The position numbers were made by a program, and so were the translations under genes. Positions 10,610 through 18,495 of a DNA stretch of 64,000 nucleotides are shown one piece after another; the first letter of the stretch is position 1; each line of letters begins with the position of its first letter. This DNA comes from Pseudomonas putida (GTDB taxonomy: Bacteria; Pseudomonadota; Gammaproteobacteria; Pseudomonadales; Pseudomonadaceae), in contig NZ_CP066306.1 in NCBI RefSeq assembly GCF_016406145.1, forward strand, positions 5,146,001 through 5,210,000, read 5' to 3'. The notes under the pieces are model-generated. The model saw nothing but the letters and a program-made list of their open reading frames with translations, was not told the DNA's origin and searched no databases.

Positions 10610-13185
10610 GACTTGTTCTTGCTCTTGCGTGGCGCGCCGGATTTCGACGGGCCTTTACGGTGCTTGGTGGGCTTGCCGGAGGGCTTGCCGCCTTTGTCCG
10701 ACTTGCTGCCGGCGTTGCCGCCAGTGCGCGCGTCGGTCATCAGCGCCTTCTTCATTTCGCGGCTTTTGCGCACTTCGGCATTACGCTGCACAGCGTCTTT
10801 CGGGAAGTATGCCTCGGCGGTCTCGCTCTTGCGGCTGCGCGGTTTCGGTGTGGCCTTGGCCTCCACCGCTGGCTGCTGCTCGGCTTTTTCGGCGGCCGGT
10901 GCGGCGCCACGGCCCTTGCGGCCAATCGGCGCAGCGAGTTGCTGCTCGGACACTTCGAAGTCGATCTTGCGCTCGTCGAGATCGACGCGCATGACCTTGA
11001 CCTCGATGGTGTCGCCCAGACGGAAGCTGCGCCCGGTACGTTCACCCGCCAAGCGGTGATGCACGGGGTCGAAGTGGTAGTAGTCACCCGGCAGCGCGCT
11101 GACGTGCACCAGGCCTTCGACGTAGATATCGGTCAGCTCGACAAACAGCCCGAAACCGGTGACCGCGGTGATCACACCCGGGAAGGTCTCGCCCACGCGG
11201 TCCTTCATGAACTCGCACTTGAGCCAGTTGACGACGTCACGGGTGGCTTCGTCGGCACGGCGCTCGGTCATGGAGCACTGCTCGCCGAGCTGATCGAGGG
11301 TATTCACGTCGTACGGATAGATACGCGCCTTGGGAATGCTCATGGCGCCGGCACGCTTGACGTGCGGAGTATCGACCTTGGAACGGATGATGCTGCGGAT
11401 GGCGCGGTGCACCAGCAGGTCCGGGTAACGACGGATCGGCGAGGTAAAGTGCGTGTACGCCTCGTAGTTCAAACCGAAGTGGCCGTTGTTGTCGGTGCTG
11501 TACACCGCCTGGCTCAGCGACCGCAGCATCACCGTCTGGATCAGGTGGAAGTCCGGGCGCCCGGCAATGCTTGCAAGTAGTGCCTGGTAGTCCTTGGGCG
11601 ACGGGTCCTTGCCTTTGTGCAGGCTAAGGCCCAGCTCGCCGAGGAAGGCACGCAGCTTTTCCAGGCGCTCCGGTGGCGGACCATCGTGAACGCGGTACAG
11701 CGCCGGCACGCCATGCTTGTTGAGGAACTCGGCCGTGGCGACGTTGGCCGCCAACATGCATTCCTCGATCAGCTTGTGGGCATCGTTGCGCACGGTCGGG
11801 CGGATTTCCGCGATCTTGCGCTCTTCACCGAAGATGATGCGGGTTTCCTGAGTTTCGAAATCGATGGCGCCGCGGGCGTGACGGGCATCGAGCAGCACCT
11901 TGTACAGGTTGTACAGGTTCTTCAGGTCCGGCAGGACCTCTTTGTACTCCTCGCGCAGCGCCTTGCCCTCACGGGTACGGGCGTGTTCGAGCATGCTGCT
12001 GACCTTGTTGTAGGTCAGGCGGGCATGGGAGTGGATCACCCCTTCGTAGAACTGGTAGTCGACCATCTGGCCGGCCTTGTTCATGGTCATTTCGCAGACC
12101 ATGGCAAGGCGATCGACGTGCGGGTTCAGCGAGCACAGGCCGTTGGACAGTTCCTCGGGTAGCATCGGGACAACACGCTCGGGGAAGTACACCGAGTTGC
12201 CGCGCTGCTGCGCCTCGACATCCAGGGCAGAGCCCAGACGCACGTAGCTGGACACGTCAGCGATGGCCACATAGAGGCGCCAGCCACCGGAGAACAGCCG
12301 CAGCTTGCCAAGCGGCTCACAATAAACAGCGTCGTCAAAGTCGCGGGCATCTTCGCCGTCGATGGTGACGAAGGGCAAGTGGCGCAGGTCGATACGCTTT
12401 TCCTTGTCCTTCTCTTCGACATCGGAGCGGAACTTGCGCGCTTCCTTGATCACGTCCTGGGGCCAGACGTGCGGGATGTCATAGCTGCGCAGGGCAACAT
12501 CGATTTCCATGCCCGGCGCCATGTAGTTGCCGATCACTTCGACCACATCGCCTTGTGGCTGGAACCGCGGGGTTGGCCAGTGGGTGATCTTGATCTCGAC
12601 GAACTGGCCGATCTTGGCGCCACCGTTACGGCCCGCAGTCACCAGCACTTCCTGCTGGATCTTCGGGTTGTCCGGCGTCACGTAACCGATGCCGCCTTCT
12701 TCGAAGTAGCGGCCGACCACGCTTTCGTGGCCGCGGGAAATGACCTCTACCAGCACACCTTCACGGCGACCACGGCGGTCGAGCCCCGAGACACGCGCCA
12801 GGGCACGGTCGCCGTCGAATACCAGGCGCATTTGCGATGGGCTGAGGAACAGGTCGTCGCTGCCATCGTCAGGAATAAGAAAACCGAAACCATCGCGGTG
12901 GCCGGAGATACGGCCGCAGATCAGGTCCAGTTTGTCTACCGGGGCATAGGTGCCGCGCCGGGTATAGATAAGCTGGCCGTCACGCTCCATGGCGCGCAGG
13001 CGACGGCGCAGGGCTTCGATCTGGTCTTCTTCGTAAAGACCGAACTCGGCCGCCAGCTCCTCGCGCGCGGCCGGTTCGCCACGGTCGGCAAGGCGCTGCA
13101 GGATCAGCTCACGGCTGGGGATAGGGTTGTCGTATTTTTCCGCTTCGCGAGCGGCCTCGGGATCGAGGGATTGCCAATCGGCCAT
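10606..13185 (-). CDS. rnr: ribonuclease R
   Basis: An 859-residue processive 3'-5' exoribonuclease able to degrade structured RNA. In order: N-terminal helix-turn-helix region, two cold-shock domains, the RNB catalytic domain with acidic cluster DGEDARDFDDAV, an S1 domain (VGETFPGVITAVTGFGLFVEL) and a basic Lys/Arg/Pro tail of about 110 residues ending RKSKNKS. The longer tail is typical of RNase R over RNase II. The start MADWQSLDPEA is well supported. It is co-transcribed with rlmB. Confidence 0.96.
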   Translation of the reverse strand: MADWQSLDPEAAREAEKYDNPIPSRELILQRLADRGEPAAREELAAEFGLYEEDQIEALRRRLRAMERDGQLIYTRRGTYAPVDKLDLICGRISGHRDGFGFLIPDDGSDDLFLSPSQMRLVFDGDRALARVSGLDRRGRREGVLVEVISRGHESVVGRYFEEGGIGYVTPDNPKIQQEVLVTAGRNGGAKIGQFVEIKITHWPTPRFQPQGDVVEVIGNYMAPGMEIDVALRSYDIPHVWPQDVIKEARKFRSDVEEKDKEKRIDLRHLPFVTIDGEDARDFDDAVYCEPLGKLRLFSGGWRLYVAIADVSSYVRLGSALDVEAQQRGNSVYFPERVVPMLPEELSNGLCSLNPHVDRLAMVCEMTMNKAGQMVDYQFYEGVIHSHARLTYNKVSSMLEHARTREGKALREEYKEVLPDLKNLYNLYKVLLDARHARGAIDFETQETRIIFGEERKIAEIRPTVRNDAHKLIEECMLAANVATAEFLNKHGVPALYRVHDGPPPERLEKLRAFLGELGLSLHKGKDPSPKDYQALLASIAGRPDFHLIQTVMLRSLSQAVYSTDNNGHFGLNYEAYTHFTSPIRRYPDLLVHRAIRSIIRSKVDTPHVKRAGAMSIPKARIYPYDVNTLDQLGEQCSMTERRADEATRDVVNWLKCEFMKDRVGETFPGVITAVTGFGLFVELTDIYVEGLVHVSALPGDYYHFDPVHHRLAGERTGRSFRLGDTIEVKVMRVDLDERKIDFEVSEQQLAAPIGRKGRGAAPAAEKAEQQPAVEAKATPKPRSRKSETAEAYFPKDAVQRNAEVRKSREMKKALMTDARTGGNAGSKSDKGGKPSGKPTKHRKGPSKSGAPRKSKNKS

Positions 13186-13315
13186 CAGAAGGGGTTCACC
13201 TTGGGGTATATAGATATGAATTCTGGCATAGGCCTATTGAAACCGGAAATGTCGGGCTTGGACAGCCCCAGCAGCATGTCCGCAGTGCGGCAATAGGCGT
13301 GTGGAATCAACAAGT

Positions 13316-13376
13316 TGAATTTTTTGAAATTTTTTTTGATCAAGGGCTTTACAGCCCCTGGGAGCGTCCGTATAGT
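13316..13376 (+). promoter_or_regulatory. sigma-70 promoter of the tRNA-Leu pair with A/T-rich upstream tract
   Basis: TTTACA (13348-13353), a 17-base spacer and TATAGT (13371-13376) are followed by a GCGC discriminator, as in stringently controlled stable-RNA promoters. An A/T-rich stretch (13316-13340) just upstream resembles an UP element. Confidence 0.7.
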
Positions 13377-13456
13377 GCGCACCACAACGACGGACAACCC
13401 CGAAGTTGTAGTAGAGATGAACGGCGCTGTAAAGCATCTTTTTATCTCGAATGTGT

Positions 13457-13543
13457 GCCCAGGTGGCGGAATTGGTAGACGCGCTGGTTTCAGGTATCAG
13501 TGACCGCAAGGTCGTGGAAGTTCGAGTCTTCTCCTGGGCACCA
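13457..13543 (+). tRNA. tRNA-Leu(CAG), copy 1
   Basis: An 87-base class II tRNA with encoded CCA. The acceptor stem GCCCAGG pairs with CCTGGGC, the D arm has GGAATTGGTAGAC, and the anticodon stem CTGGT/ATCAG encloses loop TTCAGGT, giving anticodon CAG (reads CUG). The long variable arm is GACC-GCAA-GGTC, and the T arm is GTTCGAGTC. CUG is the main leucine codon in this genome, which fits a duplicated gene. Confidence 0.95.
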
Positions 13544-13630
13544 AGTATTTCAAGTAACAGATGACCAAGGATCTGTTACCACTGTGTGAAAGCGAACGAT
13601 AGTCGCCTTCATCAGATGATGTAAAGCTTT

Positions 13631-13717
13631 GCCCAGGTGGCGGAATTGGTAGACGCGCTGGTTTCAGGTATCAGTGACTTAACGGTCGTGGAAGTTCGAG
13701 TCTTCTCCTGGGCACCA
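13631..13717 (+). tRNA. tRNA-Leu(CAG), copy 2
   Basis: Identical to copy 1 except in the variable arm, which is GACT-TAAC-GGTC here and still pairs with one G-U. The spacer between the two genes is 87 bases and shows no promoter, so both probably come from one precursor started upstream of copy 1. Confidence 0.95.
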
Positions 13718-13720
13718 TTC

Positions 13721-13752
13721 AAAAAACCCACTAGCTTGCTAGTGGGTTTTTT
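13721..13752 (+). terminator. intrinsic terminator of the tRNA-Leu transcript
   Basis: The stem AACCCACTAG-CTTG-CTAGTGGGTT is followed by TTTTC and preceded by A residues. It is a strong rho-independent terminator directly after the second CCA. Confidence 0.9.
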
Positions 13753-13901
13753 CTTGCCTGCGTTTTTTGTGTCACCCTCCCCTGCATGGCCAGCCATCCG
13801 ACGATGGGCTAACCATGAATTTCTCGTCACACGGCCACTTGAGAAACGATTTCGTTTACCATTGTTTCCAAATATGTAGCCGTAAGCGAGGAAGTACCCG
13901 C

Positions 13902-14915
13902 ATGACGATCCGTCCGCAACCGCTGATGCGCACCTTGGCCGCCGCTGTCCTTAGCCTGGTGATGGGCGCTCCGGCCGCCATGGCAGACGACCCGGTCACT
14001 CTGACCATGTACAACGGTCAGCACAAGGAAATCGGCGAAGCTATCGCCAAAGCCTACGAGGCCAAGACCGGCATCCATATCAATATCCGCAAAGGCAGCA
14101 GCAACCAGCTGGCCAGCCAGATCATCGAGGAAGGCGACCGCTCGCCGGCCGACATCATCTACACCGAAGAATCACCGCCCCTGAACAATCTGGGCGAACT
14201 GGGCTTGCTGGCGAAGATCGATGACGCCACGCTGAACATGCTGCCCAAGGAATACGTTGCCGCCAACGGCTCCTGGATGGGCGTGACCGCACGCACCCGT
14301 GTGGTGGTGTTCAATCCGAAGAAGATCGATGAGAAAGACTTGCCGCAATCGGTAATGGATTTCGCCAACCCCGAGTGGGACGGCAAGGTCGGCTTCGTAC
14401 CAACCAGCGGTGCATTCCAGGAGCAGGCCGTGGCCATCCTCAAGATGCACGGGCGTGATGCTGCCGAAGAGTGGCTGACCGGCCTGAAAGCCTTCGGCAA
14501 GACCTACACCAACAACATGGTCGCCCTCAAGGCCGTGGAAAAAGGCGAAGTCGCTGCCGTGCTGGTGAACAACTACTACTGGTACGCCCTGGAGCGCGAG
14601 CGCGGCAAGCTCGATTCGAAGCTGTATTACCTGGCAGACGGCGATGCCGGTGGCCTGGTGACCATCTCCGGCGCCGCAGCGGTCAAGGCCAGCAAGCACC
14701 CGAAAGAAGCGCAGGCCCTGCTCAACTGGATGGCCAGCGAGGAAGGTCAGCGCGTGATCACCCAGACCACTGCTGAATACCCACTGCACAAAGGCATGGT
14801 CTCCGACCGTGGCCTGAAGCCGTTCGAAGACCTGCGCCCGCCGAAAATCTCGCCGGCCGACCTGGGCAATGCCGAGGAAGCGCTGGAGCTTGAACGTGAG
14901 GTCGGCCTGCTCTGA
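13902..14915 (+). CDS. iron(III)-type ABC transporter periplasmic binding protein
   Basis: A 337-residue protein with a signal peptide ending about residue 28 (AAMA before DDPVTL). The mature part begins LTMYNGQHKEIGEAIAKAYE, with GSSNQLASQIIEEGDRSPAD, the pattern of the FbpA/HitA ferric-binding family. The NNYYWYALERERGK segment contains the paired tyrosines that bind Fe3+ in this family. The start at 13902 has GAGG at a fair distance; an alternative in-frame start lies at 13926. It overlaps the permease gene by one base. An imperfect palindrome (AAACGA-TT-TCGTTT, 13844-13857) lies upstream; it does not match a Fur box well. Confidence 0.9.
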   Translation: MTIRPQPLMRTLAAAVLSLVMGAPAAMADDPVTLTMYNGQHKEIGEAIAKAYEAKTGIHINIRKGSSNQLASQIIEEGDRSPADIIYTEESPPLNNLGELGLLAKIDDATLNMLPKEYVAANGSWMGVTARTRVVVFNPKKIDEKDLPQSVMDFANPEWDGKVGFVPTSGAFQEQAVAILKMHGRDAAEEWLTGLKAFGKTYTNNMVALKAVEKGEVAAVLVNNYYWYALERERGKLDSKLYYLADGDAGGLVTISGAAAVKASKHPKEAQALLNWMASEEGQRVITQTTAEYPLHKGMVSDRGLKPFEDLRPPKISPADLGNAEEALELEREVGLL

Positions 14916-16480
14916 TGACCGCCGCCCTGTCCGAACCGGTGCCGGTACGCTTCGTACCGCGCCGCAAGCGCCCCTCCATCTGGGTGGTGCTGCCCGTACT
15001 GTTTCTGGTGGCGATGAGCTTGCTGCCATTGCTGTACGTCGCGATGAAAGCCTGGGAAGCCGGCTGGCGAGAAGCCTTGCACCTGCTCTGGCGCCCGTTC
15101 GTCTGGGGCCTGATGCGCAACACCCTGATGCTGATGGTCGGGGTGACGGTGGCGTGCATGGTGGTTGGCCTGGCGCTGGCGTGGCTGCTCGAACGCAGCA
15201 ACCTGCCGGGCCGTCGGCTGTGGGGCGTAGTACTATGCCTGCCCTTCGCCGTGCCCTCGTTCGTCAGCAGCTTTACCTGGGTGTCGCTGAGCTCGGACTT
15301 CGAGGGACTGGGCGGAGCTATCCTGGTAATGGCCCTGTCCAAATACCCGCTGATATTCCTGCCGGTGGCCGCCACCCTGCGCAACCTCGACACTTCGCTT
15401 GAAGAGTCGGCGCGCACCCTGGGCTGCAGCCGCTGGGGCGTTTTCACCAAGGTCACCCTGCCGCTGCTGTGGCCGTCGATGCTCGGCGGCGCATTGCTGA
15501 TCGCCCTGCACATGCTGGTAGAGTTCGGCGCGTTGTCGATCCTGGGCCTGCAGACCTTCACCACGGCGATCTACCAACAGTTCGAGCTGGAGTTCAGCAA
15601 CGCCAACGCCGCCATGCTCTCGGCGGTACTGCTGGCACTGTGCCTGGTGATGCTCTGGCTGGAACTGAAGGTGCGCGGCAAGGCCCGCCACGTACGCATC
15701 GGTCAGGGCGTGGCACGCCGCGCGCAGCCGGTACGCCTGGGTAGCTGGGCGCCGCTGGCGCAACTGTTCTGCCTGGGCCTGGCGATACTGGGCAGCGGTA
15801 TTCCACTGGCCATGCTCGGTTACTGGCTGAGCGTGGGGTCTTCGGCGGCGTTCCCGGTGGCGGAGATTTCTAAGGCGCTGCTGACCTCCCTGTCGGTGTC
15901 ACTGGGCGGCGCCGGCTTCTGCGTGCTGCTGGCGTTGCCGGTAAGCTTCCTGGTGGTGCGCTACAAAGGCCGCCTGGCGCTCTGGGCCGAGCGTCTGCCC
16001 TACCTTCTGCATGCCCTGCCCGGCCTGGTGATCGCCCTGACGCTGGTAGTGTTTTCCCTGCACTACGTGCCGGCGCTGTACCAGACTACTGCATTGCTGC
16101 TGCTGGCCTATGCGCTGTTGTTCTTGCCTTTGGCGCAGGCCCCGGTGCGCACTGCGTTGAACAAGGCATCGCCAACCCTGGAAGAAGCGGCCCGCACCCT
16201 GGGTGCCAGCAGTTTCGCGGCGTTCTGCCGGGTGACCTTGCCGATCATCTTCCCGGCGCTAGCGGCGGCGTTTGCCCTGGTGTTCCTCGACGCCATGAAG
16301 GAGCTGACTGCTACGTTGCTGCTCAGCCCGACCGGTATGACCACCCTGGCTACCGAGGTTTGGGCGCATACCGCCAACGTCGAGTTCGCAGCGGCGGCGC
16401 CTTATGCGGCGTTGTTGATTGTGGTTTCGGGGCTGCCGGTGTATCTGCTGACTACGCGGATGTATCTGAACAAGGCGTGA
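14915..16480 (+). CDS. iron(III)-type ABC transporter permease (fused two-half form)
   Basis: A 521-residue inner-membrane protein with about 12 helices in two homologous halves, as in FbpB/HitB. Each half carries an EAA loop that contacts the ATPase: EESARTLGCSRWGVFTKVTLP in the first and EEAARTLGASSFAAFCRVTLP in the second. Translation is coupled to the binding-protein gene through TGATG. No ATPase gene is present on either side, so the transporter needs an ATP-binding subunit encoded elsewhere. Confidence 0.92.
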   Translation: MTAALSEPVPVRFVPRRKRPSIWVVLPVLFLVAMSLLPLLYVAMKAWEAGWREALHLLWRPFVWGLMRNTLMLMVGVTVACMVVGLALAWLLERSNLPGRRLWGVVLCLPFAVPSFVSSFTWVSLSSDFEGLGGAILVMALSKYPLIFLPVAATLRNLDTSLEESARTLGCSRWGVFTKVTLPLLWPSMLGGALLIALHMLVEFGALSILGLQTFTTAIYQQFELEFSNANAAMLSAVLLALCLVMLWLELKVRGKARHVRIGQGVARRAQPVRLGSWAPLAQLFCLGLAILGSGIPLAMLGYWLSVGSSAAFPVAEISKALLTSLSVSLGGAGFCVLLALPVSFLVVRYKGRLALWAERLPYLLHALPGLVIALTLVVFSLHYVPALYQTTALLLLAYALLFLPLAQAPVRTALNKASPTLEEAARTLGASSFAAFCRVTLPIIFPALAAAFALVFLDAMKELTATLLLSPTGMTTLATEVWAHTANVEFAAAAPYAALLIVVSGLPVYLLTTRMYLNKA

Positions 16481-16486
16481 GAACCT

Positions 16487-16511
16487 GTCCAGGCTGCCGA
16501 ACAGCCTGGAC
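16487..16511 (+). terminator. hairpin after the iron permease gene
   Basis: GTCCAGGCTG-N5-CAGCCTGGAC lies 6 bases past the permease stop. It is a strong 10-bp stem but has no U tract, so termination may be partial. Confidence 0.5.
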
Positions 16512-16585
16512 CGTCACTAGGCGCTGTACACACAAAAAGGCTATCACCAATATCAGGGGCAAACGCTTGCCGCGGCCTGCACAAG

Positions 16586-17242
16586 TCACTTCCTGGACAT
16601 GATCCGCAAGACCCGCAGAAACAGATTGATAATGTCTAGATAAAGCGAGGCGGCGCTGTCGATTGCATTATCCACGGTACGCTCGATTTGGTTCGCACGT
16701 CCCCAATCCACCCCAATATAACCACAGAAGATAGCTGCAACGATCCAATCCATTGCCGCCAGGTGGGTGCCGAACAACAGGGCTTGCCCCAACTCGACGA
16801 CAATAGTAATTACCAAGGCAATGAACAGTGACGCTTCGATACGCTTGAAGAAGCCGGGAAACACCGTACCCAGCAGCATCATGCCCACGGTCAGCCAAGC
16901 GGTCGTTTGCGCTGCCTGCACGATGTTTTCATGCGAATAGTCCGGGAGGACGACGACAAGCAGCAAGCTGATCGGAAGCACGATCAGGTTATATCCAAGA
17001 AAGCTGTACAGCGGTTTTTCAGATTTGAAGATGATGGCGACACCCGTCATCGCCGTGATCATGTAACCCACCAAGAACAGCAGCATGGGTATGGCCCGAA
17101 CAATCTCAGCTGGCACCGTGGCTACCAGATACCAGTTGACGGCAAAGCCCCACAGCAGTACGGCGCCGAGGATCAGATTGTAGGTATTGGCAGAAATCTG
17201 ATGATTGGTTCCGACTCGGTTGAAAGTTTCGTTTTCCAGCAT
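16586..17242 (-). CDS. Bax inhibitor-1 (UPF0005)-like membrane protein
   Basis: A 218-residue protein with about seven hydrophobic segments. The C-terminal motif LYLDIINLFLRVLRIM is the signature of the BI-1/YccA family, and the N-terminal NTYNLILGAVLLWGF pattern also fits. The start chosen (MLENETFNRVG) has AGGAGC 10 bases upstream; a TTG at 17281 would add 13 residues. It differs from the usual Pseudomonas YccA-type protein and resembles forms I associate with Firmicutes and Bacteroidetes. Its position at the end of the type VI island and its lower GC content suggest acquisition. BI-1 proteins act in membrane calcium leak or quality control; the role here is unknown. Confidence 0.75.
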   Translation of the reverse strand: MLENETFNRVGTNHQISANTYNLILGAVLLWGFAVNWYLVATVPAEIVRAIPMLLFLVGYMITAMTGVAIIFKSEKPLYSFLGYNLIVLPISLLLVVVLPDYSHENIVQAAQTTAWLTVGMMLLGTVFPGFFKRIEASLFIALVITIVVELGQALLFGTHLAAMDWIVAAIFCGYIGVDWGRANQIERTVDNAIDSAASLYLDIINLFLRVLRIMSRK

Positions 17243-17377
17243 GTTCGCTGCGCTCCTGGATACTGCCTCTATAAATTTCAATCAGAATGACGTTGCTCGA
17301 ACACCCCATGACCACCGAGCTTCTAATTGTAGACACCCGCGACACCCACCATCCCGCCAACATTCGCCGCCACCTAA

Positions 17378-17737
17378 TTAATACTCACTCATACAGACAA
17401 AAATTAAAAATGAGATGACCATAAGATTCCACAGTACAACCAATAGACACCGCATCGCCACCGGAAAACTATCTACCTCTCGTGAATCAACCAGCCCTCT
17501 ATACACAAATATCTTTGGCATAGTCAGCAATATCGAGACCGTACAAATCCGCATGACACGCCCAATCAAGCCCGCCCGCGAATATAGGTTTTTATTCCCC
17601 ATCACAAAACTAGAGTTGGAAAGCATGGATTCTATGAGCTCTAGATGACGATACGACAAATACACCAACACCAAGAGCGATAGGACCGCCAAAACAAAAC
17701 ACCCCAACCCAACCAGATCCACTAAAGTAATAGTCAT
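17378..17737 (-). CDS. membrane immunity-like protein 2
   Basis: A 119-residue protein with an N-terminal hydrophobic segment (about residues 5-27), a central charged region (YRHLELIESMLSNSS, AGLIGRVMR) and further hydrophobic stretches at about 60-75 and 95-115. It is a clear paralogue of the 18121-18495 product, sharing in order YR.L..IES.LSNS, YS.AGL.G.VMR, GL.D..EV and LLV.LW. It overlaps the stop of the orphan effector tip by 4 bases, the same ATGA coupling as in the other pair. It is AT-richer than the flanking genes. Membrane topology and position suggest immunity against a membrane-acting toxin; this is inferred, not shown. Confidence 0.65.
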   Translation of the reverse strand: MTITLVDLVGLGCFVLAVLSLLVLVYLSYRHLELIESMLSNSSFVMGNKNLYSRAGLIGRVMRICTVSILLTMPKIFVYRGLVDSREVDSFPVAMRCLLVVLWNLMVISFLIFVCMSEY

Positions 17738-18003
17738 GGGTTTAGACTACGATAAAGTACGTCACCAAAATATTCTCCGCCTTGTCCACCTTTTTCCCCA
17801 CCAATCCTGCCACCTACAGTCCCACCCAATACAGCACACGCTAATGCACCACTGCCTCCAGTAGGAATACCCAACACCGCCGCGTACACCGCTGCAGCGA
17901 TAGCACCTCCAACCGCTCCCCCAACGGTGCTGCCGCCAACGCTACCTATCAAAGCCCCCCTTCGACATACCTGGCTCGCGTGCACTCATCTTCTCAAGGT
18001 GCC
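17734..18003 (-). pseudogene. orphan effector C-terminus (glycine-zipper tip), frameshifted
   Basis: The open part (from about 17970 to 17734) reads ALIGSVGGSTVGGAVGG... LGIPTGGSGALACAVLGG ... EYFGDVLY. It aligns with the C-terminus of the effector at 18492-18806, including GIPTGG and ACxVLGG. Upstream, homology continues in other frames: EC.RARYVEGG in the frame ending near 17975, then TLRR further up. Each step is joined by adding one base: one at the run of six G (17964-17969), one near 17990. Homology stops at 18004, exactly where the 85-bp repeat begins. This is the remnant of a longer effector whose N-terminus is lost. A GTG at 17985 could start an 83-residue peptide, but with the wrong N-terminal residues. 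Confidence 0.65.
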
Positions 18004-18088
18004 TGACGATAAAGGCGCTTGATCGGGCTGAACGATGTTCAGTGGTTGATGAGAGGTACGTATCAGGGCGCGCAGGTGCTAGCCTCGA
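18004..18088. repeat. 85-bp direct repeat, copy 1
   Basis: The sequence starts TGACGATAAAGGCGCTTGAT and ends GCTAGCCTCGA. It matches 20151-20235 over 85 bases with three substitutions and no gaps. It contains the palindrome CTGAAC-GAT-GTTCAG (18028-18042). On the minus strand it lies directly upstream of the orphan effector tip. Confidence 0.9.
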
Positions 18089-18120
18089 GCAGCCTGGACT
18101 TTCGAACTACACATATGAGC

Positions 18121-18495
18121 TTACCTCCAGTACTCTATCCAAATAAAAAACAGAACAATCAGTGCAATCAGCAAAATTTGTATAATCCACAAGCGCACTA
18201 ACAGCCTCTGCAGGTCGATGGGAACCTTAGTAACCTCATCGTTATCTAACAGACCCTTTCGAACGCTAAAATATTTCATAGATAGCATTGCAGAAACTGA
18301 CCCTAACCGCATGACTTTCCCGAGCAACCCCGCATGAGAATATATTTCTCTATTCACAGCCACCATTCGGCTATTTGACAAGATTGATTCGATACGATCC
18401 AAATATCGATACGCAACAAATACCCACACACCAACCATCAAAAACGGCGAAATAATTACAATCACACCAAGCACCGCCAAGTGTAAATTACTCAT
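18121..18495 (-). CDS. membrane immunity-like protein 1
   Basis: A 124-residue protein with hydrophobic segments at about residues 5-30, a weaker one near 62-75, and about 98-120. The central part carries YRYLDRIESILSNSR and YSHAGLLGKVMR, shared with the paralogue at 17378-17737. Its start overlaps the effector stop by 4 bases (ATGA), the typical effector-immunity coupling. No known immunity family is recognised. A small membrane protein next to an effector with a glycine-zipper, membrane-active-looking C-terminus is the expected form of immunity against a pore-forming or membrane-inserting toxin. Confidence 0.65.
   Translation of the reverse strand: MSNLHLAVLGVIVIISPFLMVGVWVFVAYRYLDRIESILSNSRMVAVNREIYSHAGLLGKVMRLGSVSAMLSMKYFSVRKGLLDNDEVTKVPIDLQRLLVRLWIIQILLIALIVLFFIWIEYWR

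Noticed and set aside
13844..13857. Palindrome AAACGA-TT-TCGTTT as a Fur box
   Set aside because: It has symmetry and sits before an iron-type transporter, but does not fit the GATAAT-repeat pattern of Fur sites, so it is mentioned only within the gene entry.
17242..17281. TTG start at 17281 for the BI-1-like gene
   Set aside because: The ATG at 17242 has AGGAGC at good spacing, while the TTG has no ribosome site.
18019..18201. Plus-strand ORF starting MIGLNDVQWLMRGTYQ, also present at 20166
   Set aside because: The shared N-terminus comes only from the 85-bp repeat; the two frames diverge at once beyond it and neither has a ribosome site.
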